Source: Bog-473 sp963744935 (GTDB lineage Bacteria; Actinomycetota; Acidimicrobiia; Acidimicrobiales; RAAP-2). From it: DNA of 64,000 bases. The notes under the pieces were generated by a model, which did not search any database, was not told the DNA's origin, and saw nothing but the letters and a program-made list of their open reading frames with translations. How positions within the stretch are numbered: position 1 is the stretch's first letter; each line of letters begins with the position of its first letter. The position numbers and the translations under genes were made by a program. Positions 56,922 to 64,000 of this stretch are shown here, piece after piece. The stretch lies in the NCBI GenBank assembly GCA_963744935.1, contig CAVUVM010000004.1, forward strand, positions 930,001 to 994,000, in the 5' to 3' direction.

Positions 56922-58288
56922 GTGAGAAACCTCAGCTCGGAGACCCATTTGGTGCAGTGCACCCCCGGCGCGGCCGAGACGATCATTCGAGCCGGGTAAC
57001 CGTGGTCGAGCGAAATGTCCTCGCCGTTGACGCACAATGCGAGCAGCGTCTGGGGGTCGCCTGCCTGGTTCGACGCGAGGGTGGCGGAGCGGAACGGTTG
57101 ACCTGGCTTCTCGAGCGATTCCACCTCGACATCGACGGCGTGGTCGAGGCCAGCCAGTCGCGCCAGGTCCACCAGACGCACGCCCGTCCATGTCTGCACG
57201 GTCGACCAGCCCTCGACGCACGCGATGGGGAGGACCTCGGTGGCCAGCGGCATTTCCATCAACTCTGCACGCGACAGCGACACGCTGCGCGGACCGCTGA
57301 GGACGAGACGCCAACTCTCACCCGTTTCGGAAACCGGGATGCCCGTCGCTGCGAACACGCGGTTGACCTCGAAGTCGTTGGCCTCGGGATGGGGACCGGT
57401 ACCCTGGCTCCGGGCCCGCGGTGAGAGTAGGGCGAGCGGTCGCAACACCCTGACCGTTCCGCCTGCAGTCAGCAGGAAAACAACGGCTGCCGATCCGCCC
57501 ACCAAACCCAGCACTCCGCGCCGGGATATGGTGGGCGGCGACGGGTGCGACGCCACCAGGCCGTGGCCGTCCCCCGGTTCCGGTCGAGTGCGCGCAAGCG
57601 GAGTCGTGAAAATCTCGCGCAGGCTGTAGCGCTGAAGGGACCGCCACATCGTCGGCAACTTCAAGCAAACGTGCACCACGAACCCGACGATGAAAACCCA
57701 TGCGCCATAGAAGTGCGCCTCATAGAAGTCGAATTTCCACGGGTAGTAGTAGTCGATGTCGGCGATACCGGTCGCGAACTCGAGCACTGCGCCCCCGATG
57801 ACGAGCATCAGGCTTAATCGCTCGAGTCCGTGCGCCACCGAGCGCACCCCCGGCCACTCGAACAATTTGGGGATGACCGACCAGAGCTTGGCCAGGACGA
57901 TGGGCACCAGGGTGAGGCCGAGGATGACATGCGTCCCCTGGCTGACCCTGTAGACCCACGACGGGCTGGTGACCCAGGAGAAGAGATAGAAGCCGAGGAT
58001 GCCCTTGCCAGGCGTGGTGTCGTTGCCTGCCAACCGAGGGTTGTACGACGCGTACGAGACGAGGCCGGTGATGAACATCAGCGGGATGCCCACGAGCAGG
58101 ATGGACCCGAAGTAGGAGGTGAGCCAGGGCCCGCGGACCGGGCTCCTCCACCACCGGGCACGGAATGGCCCCGGTGGCGGGTGTGCCGCAGCTTCCCTGA
58201 GCCGCTCCGATGCGCGCCTGTGGCGAGAGAGGTCGGGAGGTGCCGGGGCTTCGGCAACGTGTGCAGGCTCTCGCGCTTCGCGTGTCAT
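56918..58288 (-). CDS. Cytochrome b561-like domain fused to molybdopterin oxidoreductase
   Basis: 456 residues. Residues 45-230 are a four- or five-helix cytochrome b domain with histidines in SQGTHVILGL, VAHGLERLS and FVVHVCLKL. A single helix (SRRGVLGLVGGSAAVVFLLTAGG) follows. Residues 290-455 have the sulfite oxidase/YedY fold: LPIACVEGWSTVQTWTGV contains the cysteine that binds molybdenum, and HGYPARMIVSAAPGVHCTKWVSEL closes the site. In E. coli MsrP and MsrQ these are two proteins. The likely role is reduction or oxidation of an envelope substrate, with electrons carried by the haem domain. The ATG overlaps the aminotransferase stop by 4 bp. Confidence 0.83.
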   Translation of the reverse strand: MTREAREPAHVAEAPAPPDLSRHRRASERLREAAAHPPPGPFRARWWRSPVRGPWLTSYFGSILLVGIPLMFITGLVSYASYNPRLAGNDTTPGKGILGFYLFSWVTSPSWVYRVSQGTHVILGLTLVPIVLAKLWSVIPKLFEWPGVRSVAHGLERLSLMLVIGGAVLEFATGIADIDYYYPWKFDFYEAHFYGAWVFIVGFVVHVCLKLPTMWRSLQRYSLREIFTTPLARTRPEPGDGHGLVASHPSPPTISRRGVLGLVGGSAAVVFLLTAGGTVRVLRPLALLSPRARSQGTGPHPEANDFEVNRVFAATGIPVSETGESWRLVLSGPRSVSLSRAELMEMPLATEVLPIACVEGWSTVQTWTGVRLVDLARLAGLDHAVDVEVESLEKPGQPFRSATLASNQAGDPQTLLALCVNGEDISLDHGYPARMIVSAAPGVHCTKWVSELRFLT

Positions 58289-59472
58289 TCGCCAGCCTCG
58301 GCTTCCAGCGCGTCGGCCAGCCGGTCGAGCGCTTCTCCGAAAAGCTCTGGAACGAGGCCCAGCCCGACGCGGAGGTGGCGGTCGAAGCCGAAGAACGATC
58401 CCGGGGTGACGGCCACACCGAACCGTTCGCGCAGGCGGTGTGCGAACACGCGGGCAGAGACCTGGATCGGAAAGGCCGGGAAGGCCACGAGCCCGTCGGC
58501 AGGCATGCTCCAGGCGCCCGATGGTGCGAGCCCCTCCATGAGAGTGCATAACCGCTCGAGGTTCGACCGGGCCGTTGGTGCCGCAGACAGAACCCCGCGG
58601 TTCTCCAGGGCAATGGCGGCCAAGTGTTGGCTCGGTGCCGAGTTAGCCAGGCTGGTGACGTCGCGCAGCTCCGCGATGCGTGCCCGGCGCGCCGGTTGGG
58701 GTACCGCGCACCACCCCACCCGGAGCCCACCCAACCCGAACGCCTTGCTCACGTCACCGACCTGCACGACCGCTGAGGAGCCCTGCGCTTGCCGCAGCAC
58801 CGAGTGCGCTCCGGGATCGAGGGTCCCCACGGACACCTGGTCGACGATGAGCGTCGTGCCGGCGGCGGCGCACCGGTCGGCCAAGTCCACTAGGTCCCCT
58901 GCTGTCGCCGTGAGACCGGTGGGGTTGTGGGGCGAGTTGACGATCACCGCGCCATAGCGCGGCAGGTCCAATGCCAGCAGCGGGCCGAGATCGACGGTGG
59001 ACGCACCGGGGTTCCACACGGGCACCGCCTGCACCACCCCGCCGACCGCCTCGACGGCTCGAAACAGGCCCTCATAACCCGGTGCTGCGACTGCCACAGC
59101 GGTGCGGTTCTCGAGCGAGGCCGCGCAGGAGAGAAGGAGGGCCTCGATGGCGCCATGAGTTACGACGACGTCGTCGAGCGAGCAGCCGGCAACGGAGGCG
59201 ACGGCGGAGCGGAGGCGCTCGGTGCCAGCGCCGGGGCCGTAGTCCAGCGGCATCTCGAGATAGGCCTCGACGTCGGCGGGTGCAGCGAGATTGAGGAGCT
59301 GGCGGGTCGTAATCCCCGGCGCTCCGCTCCTGGCGAGGTCCAGCCGGGGCGGCCGACCGCAGCTCGAGAACCAGCGTTCCAGCTGAGAGCTCCGCACGGC
59401 GGCGAGACCGGGAAGAGGACCAGGCGCGGGCCGCGGGACCAGCGCGGAGGCGTGAGACGCCGCAAGGTTCAC
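58285..59472 (-). CDS. PLP aminotransferase (class I/II)
   Basis: 395 residues: VTHGAIEALLLSCAASLEN binds PLP, VIVNSPHNPTGLTA is the family signature, and the PLP lysine is in GDVSKAFGLGGLRVGWC. It resembles aspartate/tyrosine-type aminotransferases, but the substrate is unclear. It is the first gene of a seven-gene operon and starts with a GTG 108 bp from the divergent response regulator. The N-terminus is shorter than in AspC. Confidence 0.82.
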   Translation of the reverse strand: MNLAASHASALVPRPAPGPLPGLAAVRSSQLERWFSSCGRPPRLDLARSGAPGITTRQLLNLAAPADVEAYLEMPLDYGPGAGTERLRSAVASVAGCSLDDVVVTHGAIEALLLSCAASLENRTAVAVAAPGYEGLFRAVEAVGGVVQAVPVWNPGASTVDLGPLLALDLPRYGAVIVNSPHNPTGLTATAGDLVDLADRCAAAGTTLIVDQVSVGTLDPGAHSVLRQAQGSSAVVQVGDVSKAFGLGGLRVGWCAVPQPARRARIAELRDVTSLANSAPSQHLAAIALENRGVLSAAPTARSNLERLCTLMEGLAPSGAWSMPADGLVAFPAFPIQVSARVFAHRLRERFGVAVTPGSFFGFDRHLRVGLGLVPELFGEALDRLADALEAEAGE

Positions 59473-59580
59473 GCTCGACGACCATATGCGCCGCCACCCG
59501 ACGGAGGAATGCCTCAGACCTAACCATTTCCTTAACTTCTGCGGCGCGGTCGGCGTGGCCTAGGCGACGGCCGTACGATC
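59473..59580. promoter_or_regulatory. Shared promoter region with possible response-regulator site
   Basis: 108 bp between divergent operons. CCTAACC at 59519 and CCTTAAC at 59530 are near-identical heptamers 11 bp apart, the period of direct repeats bound by OmpR-type regulators such as the one encoded next to it. This is a candidate only. Confidence 0.45.
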
Positions 59581-60279
59581 GTGCTCGTGGCGAAGCCGCG
59601 GATCTTGGTGGTAGACGACGACCCCACGGTGGTGGAGGTGTTGACTCGGTACCTCGACCGCGAGGGATTCGATGTGCGCGCGACGGCCGACGGAAGCGCC
59701 GCGGTAGAAGCAGCCACGCACGATCTCCCCGACCTGATGGTGCTGGACCTGATGCTGCCCGGGACGAACGGGCTCGACGTCTTCCGCCGCATCCGCCTCA
59801 TGGGCCGCGTCCCCGTCATCATGCTCACGGCGCTGGGCGAGGAGGAGGACAGGGTCGCTGGACTCGAGCTCGGGGCGGACGACTACGTCACGAAGCCGTT
59901 CTCGCCCCGTGAGGTCACGGCCCGGGTCAAGTCGGTGCTGAACCGCACCGCAGCCGAGAGCGCCCCGTTTCTGACCACGGGCCCGACGCTGCGGGCCGGG
60001 GAGCTTGCGATCGACGTCGGCGCGCGGCGGGTCACACTCGCTGGCCGGCGGCTCGTGTTGACCCCTCGTGAGCTGGACCTGCTCGTCTTCTTAATGCGCA
60101 ACCCGGGCGTCGTGTTCCGCCGCGAAGAGCTCATGGAGGCAGTGTGGGGTTGGTCCTACGGAGACAGCGCCACAATCACCGTGCACATCCGCCGCCTGCG
60201 CGAGAAGCTTGAGCCCGACCCCAGCAACCCCGTACGGATCCTCACCGTATGGGGCGTCGGCTACCAGCTCGCGGCATGA
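59581..60279 (+). CDS. OmpR-family response regulator
   Basis: 232 residues. Receiver domain 7-120 with acidic pocket VVDDDP, phosphorylated Asp56 in MVLDLMLPG and lysine in VTKPFSP. Winged-helix output domain 135-230 with LTPRELDLLVFLMRNPGVVF and TITVHIRRLREKLEPDP. GTG start. The histidine kinase follows with a 4-bp overlap. It likely controls the divergent envelope operon. Confidence 0.93.
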   Translation: MLVAKPRILVVDDDPTVVEVLTRYLDREGFDVRATADGSAAVEAATHDLPDLMVLDLMLPGTNGLDVFRRIRLMGRVPVIMLTALGEEEDRVAGLELGADDYVTKPFSPREVTARVKSVLNRTAAESAPFLTTGPTLRAGELAIDVGARRVTLAGRRLVLTPRELDLLVFLMRNPGVVFRREELMEAVWGWSYGDSATITVHIRRLREKLEPDPSNPVRILTVWGVGYQLAA

Positions 60280-61481
60280 GCCGGATCGTCCTGCTCGGTG
60301 TGGCGGGAATCGGCGCCGCGTGGCTCCTGGCCGTCGCGTTCGGCGATTCGCCTGCAGCGGCGAGCGAGGTCGTCGGCCTGACGGCCGGGGCCGCCTTGGC
60401 GCTGTCGTCGCTCGGGTTAGTGGTGACGCATCACCTGGGCCAGCGACCTTTGTCCGTCTACCTGTCGGTGGCGGCGTTGACCACGGTGCTCGGCATCGTG
60501 GCGAGCACCGTGCTCGCCGGCTGGCGCATGTTCCTGTCGCCCGAGGACGAGCGGACCGTCATCGTGGTCCTGGTCGCGGCGGCGACAGTAGGCGGGCTGA
60601 CCGCCATCGTCCTGGCCAGGACCCTCCGCCAGGGCATCGGCGCTGTCAGCCGTCTCTCATCGTCGCTCGGTCAGCGGCCTTACGAAGCGGATCCTTCCTC
60701 GGTCCCGACACTCGAGCTTGGCGACCTGGCGAGCCAGCTGCGGGAGATCGGAGAACAACTCCACGAGTCGATCGTGCGGGAACGCTCGCTCGAGGCGTCC
60801 CGCCGCGAGCTGATCGCGTGGATCTCCCACGACTTGCGGACGCCGTTGGCCGGGATCCAGGCGCTGACCGAAGCACTGGAGGACGGCATCGTGACCGATC
60901 CCGAGACCGTGTCCCGCTATTACCGGACCATCGTCAGCGAGATCGCCCGCCTCGACGGCATGGTTGACGACCTCTTCCGCCTCAGCCGCATCCACAGCGG
61001 CCTGCTCAACCTGAACCTCGAGCTGGTCTCGCTCGACGACGTGGTCTCCGACGCCCTCACGCTCGTGCGGCCCATGGCGAAGGCCAAGGGCGTACACATC
61101 GTGGGTCAGGTTGAGGAGGGTTCGGCCAGGGTGCGGCTCTCCACCACTGAGTTCCTGCGCATCCTGCGCAACCTGCTCGAGAACGCGCTGCGCCACACGC
61201 CCGCCGGCGGTGAGGTAAGCCTGCAAGCGCACGCCTCCGACGACGAGACCGTCATAACGCTGCGCGACGGCTGCGGCGGCATCGCCGAGGCGGAGCTGGC
61301 CCGGGTCTTCGAGCTGGGGTACCGCGGCGACGCGGCCCGGAGCCCCGAGCCGGACCAGCGGGCGGGCCTGGGCCTGGCTATCGCCCAGGGCCTGGTACAG
61401 GCGCACGGCGGGGGAATCGAGGTGGCGAACGAATCGGGTGGATGCTGCTTCACCGTCCGCCTGCCCGTGGCCGCCGCATGA
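60276..61481 (+). CDS. Sensor histidine kinase
   Basis: 401 residues with about four membrane helices in the first 130 residues and only short loops outside, so it may sense within the membrane. HisKA motif WISHDLRTPLAGI with His near 185, N-box NLLENALRHTP near 300 and GLGLAIAQGLVQAHGG near 370. It has no clear periplasmic domain. ATG at 60276 overlaps the regulator stop. Confidence 0.92.
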   Translation: MSRIVLLGVAGIGAAWLLAVAFGDSPAAASEVVGLTAGAALALSSLGLVVTHHLGQRPLSVYLSVAALTTVLGIVASTVLAGWRMFLSPEDERTVIVVLVAAATVGGLTAIVLARTLRQGIGAVSRLSSSLGQRPYEADPSSVPTLELGDLASQLREIGEQLHESIVRERSLEASRRELIAWISHDLRTPLAGIQALTEALEDGIVTDPETVSRYYRTIVSEIARLDGMVDDLFRLSRIHSGLLNLNLELVSLDDVVSDALTLVRPMAKAKGVHIVGQVEEGSARVRLSTTEFLRILRNLLENALRHTPAGGEVSLQAHASDDETVITLRDGCGGIAEAELARVFELGYRGDAARSPEPDQRAGLGLAIAQGLVQAHGGGIEVANESGGCCFTVRLPVAAA

Positions 61482-61524
61482 CGCGAGGCCCTGACGTCCT
61501 GGCGGCGCCCGGGCCCCAACACTA

Positions 61525-62486
61525 AGGGGATTAGCGGATAGGCCGTGAGTCCGGGCTCCACCGGTTGCGCCAGTCGATGAGCTTGGCGGTGATGAGCAGG
61601 GCGACGACCAGGCAGAGCTGGGCATGGCGGTGTCGGGTTCGCCGATCGGTGTTGCGACGGAGCTGGCCGTAGTTACTCAGCCACGAGTTGGTGCCTTCGA
61701 CCACCCAGCGCAGCCCGAGCCGCATCGGTTGTTTGACGGAGGTGGTGATGTGTCTCGAGCGGAGCTGAATGTTGAGATCGTCGAGTCCGCGACCGGCGAG
61801 CTGGTCGCGGACTTTGGGATAGTCGTAGCCCCGGTCGAGGTGCAGGGTCTCGACCTCCTCGAGCAGCCCCGCACGTGCCAGGTCGTCGAGGGTGGGATCG
61901 AGCATCTTGACGTCGTTGCGGTTGGCGCCGTCGAGGGCCCAGCCGATCGGGATGCCGTGAGCATCGGTCGCGATCGACCATTTCCAGCCGAGTTTTGCCC
62001 GGTCGGTGGGGTTCTTGCCCGTGCCTTCGCCGCCACAGGGCGCCTTGTGCAAGGACCCGTCGAGCGCCACTTCGGAGAGATCGAGACCGATGATGCGGTC
62101 GTAGGCATGCACGGCGTGGCAGCGCAGGGCGTCGAACACGCCGGCGACGATCCACTCATCGCGGCGCGCTCGCAGCGTCGTGTCGGACACCTGGTACTCG
62201 AGGATCGCCTCGACACTCAACCACGAACAGCCGGTGACCAGGCGGATGAGGATCCCCCAGAAACACAACCGGTCCGAGACCCGGGGCCGGTGACAACCCA
62301 AAGGGTGCTTCTCAGGAGTCGAGGGGATCAGGGGCTCGATGACGGCCCAGACCGCATCAACCACTTCGGGCTCGAGTACGCGCATTATGGGGGTGACCTC
62401 CACTTGGTCGTTGGTTGGGACGCACCCAGAATCAAATCTGGGCCATCACAACGACCGGTGGATGGTCACCTACCCGCGCGGCCCCT
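61525..62486. mobile_element. IS5-like insertion sequence with both ends
   Basis: Left end AGGGGATTAGCGGATAGG (61525-61542) and right end, on the minus strand, AGGGGCCGCGCGGGTAGG (62469-62486) match at 13 of 18 positions. A TA is found at both outer borders, as a two-base target duplication. The element is 962 bp with one transposase gene. The left repeat contains the transposase stop. Confidence 0.7.
61531..62385 (-). CDS. IS5-family DDE transposase
   Basis: About 284 residues. Catalytic residues: Asp in VALDGSLHKA (near 109), Asp in LHLDRGYDYPKV (near 184) and Glu in VVEGTNSWLSNYGQLRRNTDRR-like motif (near 227), of the IS427 type. It is in one frame without frameshift, so unlike many IS5 relatives it needs no programmed shift. 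ATG at 62385 or GTG at 62403. Probably still able to transpose. Confidence 0.9.
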   Translation of the reverse strand: MRVLEPEVVDAVWAVIEPLIPSTPEKHPLGCHRPRVSDRLCFWGILIRLVTGCSWLSVEAILEYQVSDTTLRARRDEWIVAGVFDALRCHAVHAYDRIIGLDLSEVALDGSLHKAPCGGEGTGKNPTDRAKLGWKWSIATDAHGIPIGWALDGANRNDVKMLDPTLDDLARAGLLEEVETLHLDRGYDYPKVRDQLAGRGLDDLNIQLRSRHITTSVKQPMRLGLRWVVEGTNSWLSNYGQLRRNTDRRTRHRHAQLCLVVALLITAKLIDWRNRWSPDSRPIR

Positions 62487-62657
62487 TAACCTTTGTGGAC
62501 AGATTAAAGCCAGTGCTTTGGCGTGCGGCTGCTTACATGAGCTGGGTCGGTGAGAGTCCGAAACCCGTAACGACAGCGCATGACAAACGACGTGTTGCAT
62601 ATGCCGGAGACGACGGGACCGATCCGAGCGGAGATTCGCCGTTCTGATCTGCAACTA

Positions 62658-62828
62658 TCCGGTGGGCCGCCCGGGTCTCGATCCCGGCACCTTGGGATTA
62701 AAAGAGCGATTCAGATCGTCCAGCAGATCCAACCGAGACTATTGGGCCAGCTCAGGTCGGGTCAGGTGTCCAGCAGGCGCACTTCAAGATCCTTGTGTCC
62801 GCTGATTTGAGTAGCAACGTAGTAGCAA
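62658..62828 (-). repeat. att-like unit, copy D
   Basis: The core 62658-62700 is identical to copy B over 43 bp and continues AAAG. The arms TGAGTAGCAAC and GTAGTAGCAAA (62807-62828) again start 147 bp from the core. It lies 171 bp right of the IS element. The reductase gene ends just to its right. Confidence 0.75.
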
Positions 62829-62842
62829 ATCAACCTTCGGAT

Positions 62843-63976
62843 TCAAAGGGTCGGGATGCCCTCACGCTTAGGTCGTAGCGCGCCGATTGCCGGAGTGTTC
62901 GGAATGTGGAGCGCGTCGACGATTCCCGGGTCAGCTGCGCATACCCAAGGAATAGCGTTGACTGCCCGCATGCCTGTTGCGAGAAGGCCATGAGGCGTGG
63001 AGTCCTCGTTCGCGTTGAACCCGACTTCAAATTCGGCGTCGAAGCTCGGTTCACCTTCGATGATGACTCTCCAGACACCGTCGATCCCGCCTGCACGGCT
63101 CTTGGGCCAGTCCGGGGCCACGTCGGCGCACATGCGGTCGATGTGCTCGATAGTGATGACCTCTTCTCCGTCGACCACTCCGATGCATCGGAACCAGATC
63201 GCGCCCACCGTCCCGGGCTCGACCACACCGGAGCCAGTCTCGAGTCGACGCGGAGCGGGAGCGAACTGACAGGACTCACGAATCTCGTCCAGCTGCACTC
63301 CGAGCGCCTCGGCGACCATCGTGACAGCGGCGCCCCAACCGAACTTGATGACGCCGGGCATCATGACGCCACCTTGGTAATCAAGCGGTTGGCCGAACCC
63401 GAAGAGCTCACGCATCTCGTAGATCAGGTTGTCGCGGGAATAGTCGGTGATCTCGAGCCCCCGAATCGAATACACGCGGCTCGACATGGACGTCAGCGCC
63501 ACCGCGAACAGGTCACAACCGAACCCCGGTTCGATGCCGGTGGAATAGATCGAGCTGTTGCCTCGATTCGCAGACTCGCGGATGCGCGTCAGGGCGGACT
63601 CGCGCATGGATCCCCGCGGATACACGAGGCCGGGAAGTGATGTCGTCACGATGTTCTTTCCGGACTCGAGAATCCGGCAGAAGTCCTCCATGGCCTCCCG
63701 GGGGCGGGTGGTTGCAGGTCCGGTGTAGACGACACAGTCTGCATCGCCTTGCAGTATCAACTCCTTGTCGCGCGTCGAGGTCACACCGAGCGGATCAATC
63801 TCGGCCAGGGTGCCGGCATCCTGGCCGTCCTTCGCCTCGGAATGGACCCAGACGCCGACAAGGTCGAGGTTCGGTCGATCAGCGATGGTTCTGATCGCCA
63901 GTTTGCCGACACGCCCGGTCGCCCAGACGATGACCTTGTACCTGCGCTCGGGTGAATCGACCGGGTTCTCCATCAT
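62843..63976 (-). CDS. NAD(P)-dependent reductase, dihydrodipicolinate reductase-like
   Basis: 377 residues. IVWATGRVGKLAIRTI binds NAD(P), GVWVHSEAKDGQDAG follows, and ADCVVYTGPATTRP and KNIVTTSLPGLVYPRG match a group of DapB-related proteins that include amine dehydrogenases such as 2,4-diaminopentanoate dehydrogenase. The group is frequent in mycobacteria, where most members have no known substrate. It is larger than DapB (about 270). ATG at 63976 or 63973. Confidence 0.8.
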   Translation of the reverse strand: MMENPVDSPERRYKVIVWATGRVGKLAIRTIADRPNLDLVGVWVHSEAKDGQDAGTLAEIDPLGVTSTRDKELILQGDADCVVYTGPATTRPREAMEDFCRILESGKNIVTTSLPGLVYPRGSMRESALTRIRESANRGNSSIYSTGIEPGFGCDLFAVALTSMSSRVYSIRGLEITDYSRDNLIYEMRELFGFGQPLDYQGGVMMPGVIKFGWGAAVTMVAEALGVQLDEIRESCQFAPAPRRLETGSGVVEPGTVGAIWFRCIGVVDGEEVITIEHIDRMCADVAPDWPKSRAGGIDGVWRVIIEGEPSFDAEFEVGFNANEDSTPHGLLATGMRAVNAIPWVCAADPGIVDALHIPNTPAIGALRPKREGIPTL

Positions 63977-64000
63977 CGTGCACTCCTTCGCTTTGCCCTT

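Noticed and set aside
62339..62647. Plus-strand frame over the right end of the IS element
   Set aside because: No recognisable domain and it runs across the terminal repeat; probably chance.
20956..62703. Cores at 20956, 44208, 48304 and 62658 as functional tRNA genes
   Set aside because: Only the 3' half is present; the sequence 5' to it does not pair to make anticodon, D or acceptor stems, and the T-loop lacks its conserved T.
44200..63976. Prophage
   Set aside because: Att-like sequences are present but no capsid, portal, terminase or integrase gene was seen.

Overview
This is a high-GC, densely coded window from an actinobacterium. The evidence is an MshA-like GT4 glycosyltransferase, an NDMA-dependent-type alcohol dehydrogenase, a DUF2510 membrane protein, an ECF sigma factor with a SnoaL-like tail, an ATPase-PAS-GAF-SpoIIE phosphatase and many GTG starts. 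Acidimicrobiia or a related deep lineage is my guess. Several otherwise well-conserved genes are broken by a single-base shift: GT4 near 437, alcohol dehydrogenase near 12769, HAAS-propeller protein near 22070, muconolactone isomerase near 28665, P-loop kinase near 31370 and cyclase near 47520. This points to indel errors in a draft or metagenomic assembly, though some could be real.

Layout. Positions 1-20811 look like core genome: GT4 and an XRE regulator, superoxide dismutase, a DksA-like zinc finger, a large phosphatase, a cysteine desulfurase-like enzyme and a propeller lipoprotein. Then come two divergent citrate synthases (one with a helix-turn-helix, one with CBS domains) around a 19-bp palindrome, DUF4395, alcohol dehydrogenase, a secreted hydrolase, a sugar kinase and two tandem GGDEF-EAL proteins. 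Positions 20900-44200 are a patchwork: a truncated MMPL copy, a PadR/HAAS-propeller operon with a 12-bp inverted-repeat operator, a truncated LCP gene, a repeat-bearing surface protein, and a LysR-flanked SDR/DUF3237/muconolactone isomerase operon. They also hold a decayed 2-hydroxyacid dehydrogenase, a TetR gene with a palindromic operator, a secreted S15-type hydrolase, and a P450 coupled to a methyltransferase-CMD fusion.

Positions 44200-64000 carry three copies of an attachment-site-like unit, at 44208, 48304 and 62658. Each has a 3'-half tRNA-Lys-like core on the minus strand and two 11-bp arm repeats starting exactly 147 bp from the core. A fourth core without arms lies at 20956 and a lone arm pair at 33281. 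No integrase is visible. Between them lie a cyclase-ATPase regulator, a PQQ-like propeller, a full-length MMPL transporter, an IS5-like element with both ends, and a tightly coupled seven-gene operon (59472 down to 52451). That operon encodes an aminotransferase, a fused cytochrome b/molybdopterin oxidoreductase, membrane proteins, three sugar-transfer or activation proteins and an epimerase. It is divergent from a two-component system (59581-61481). I infer an envelope glycan or glycolipid pathway under that system's control.
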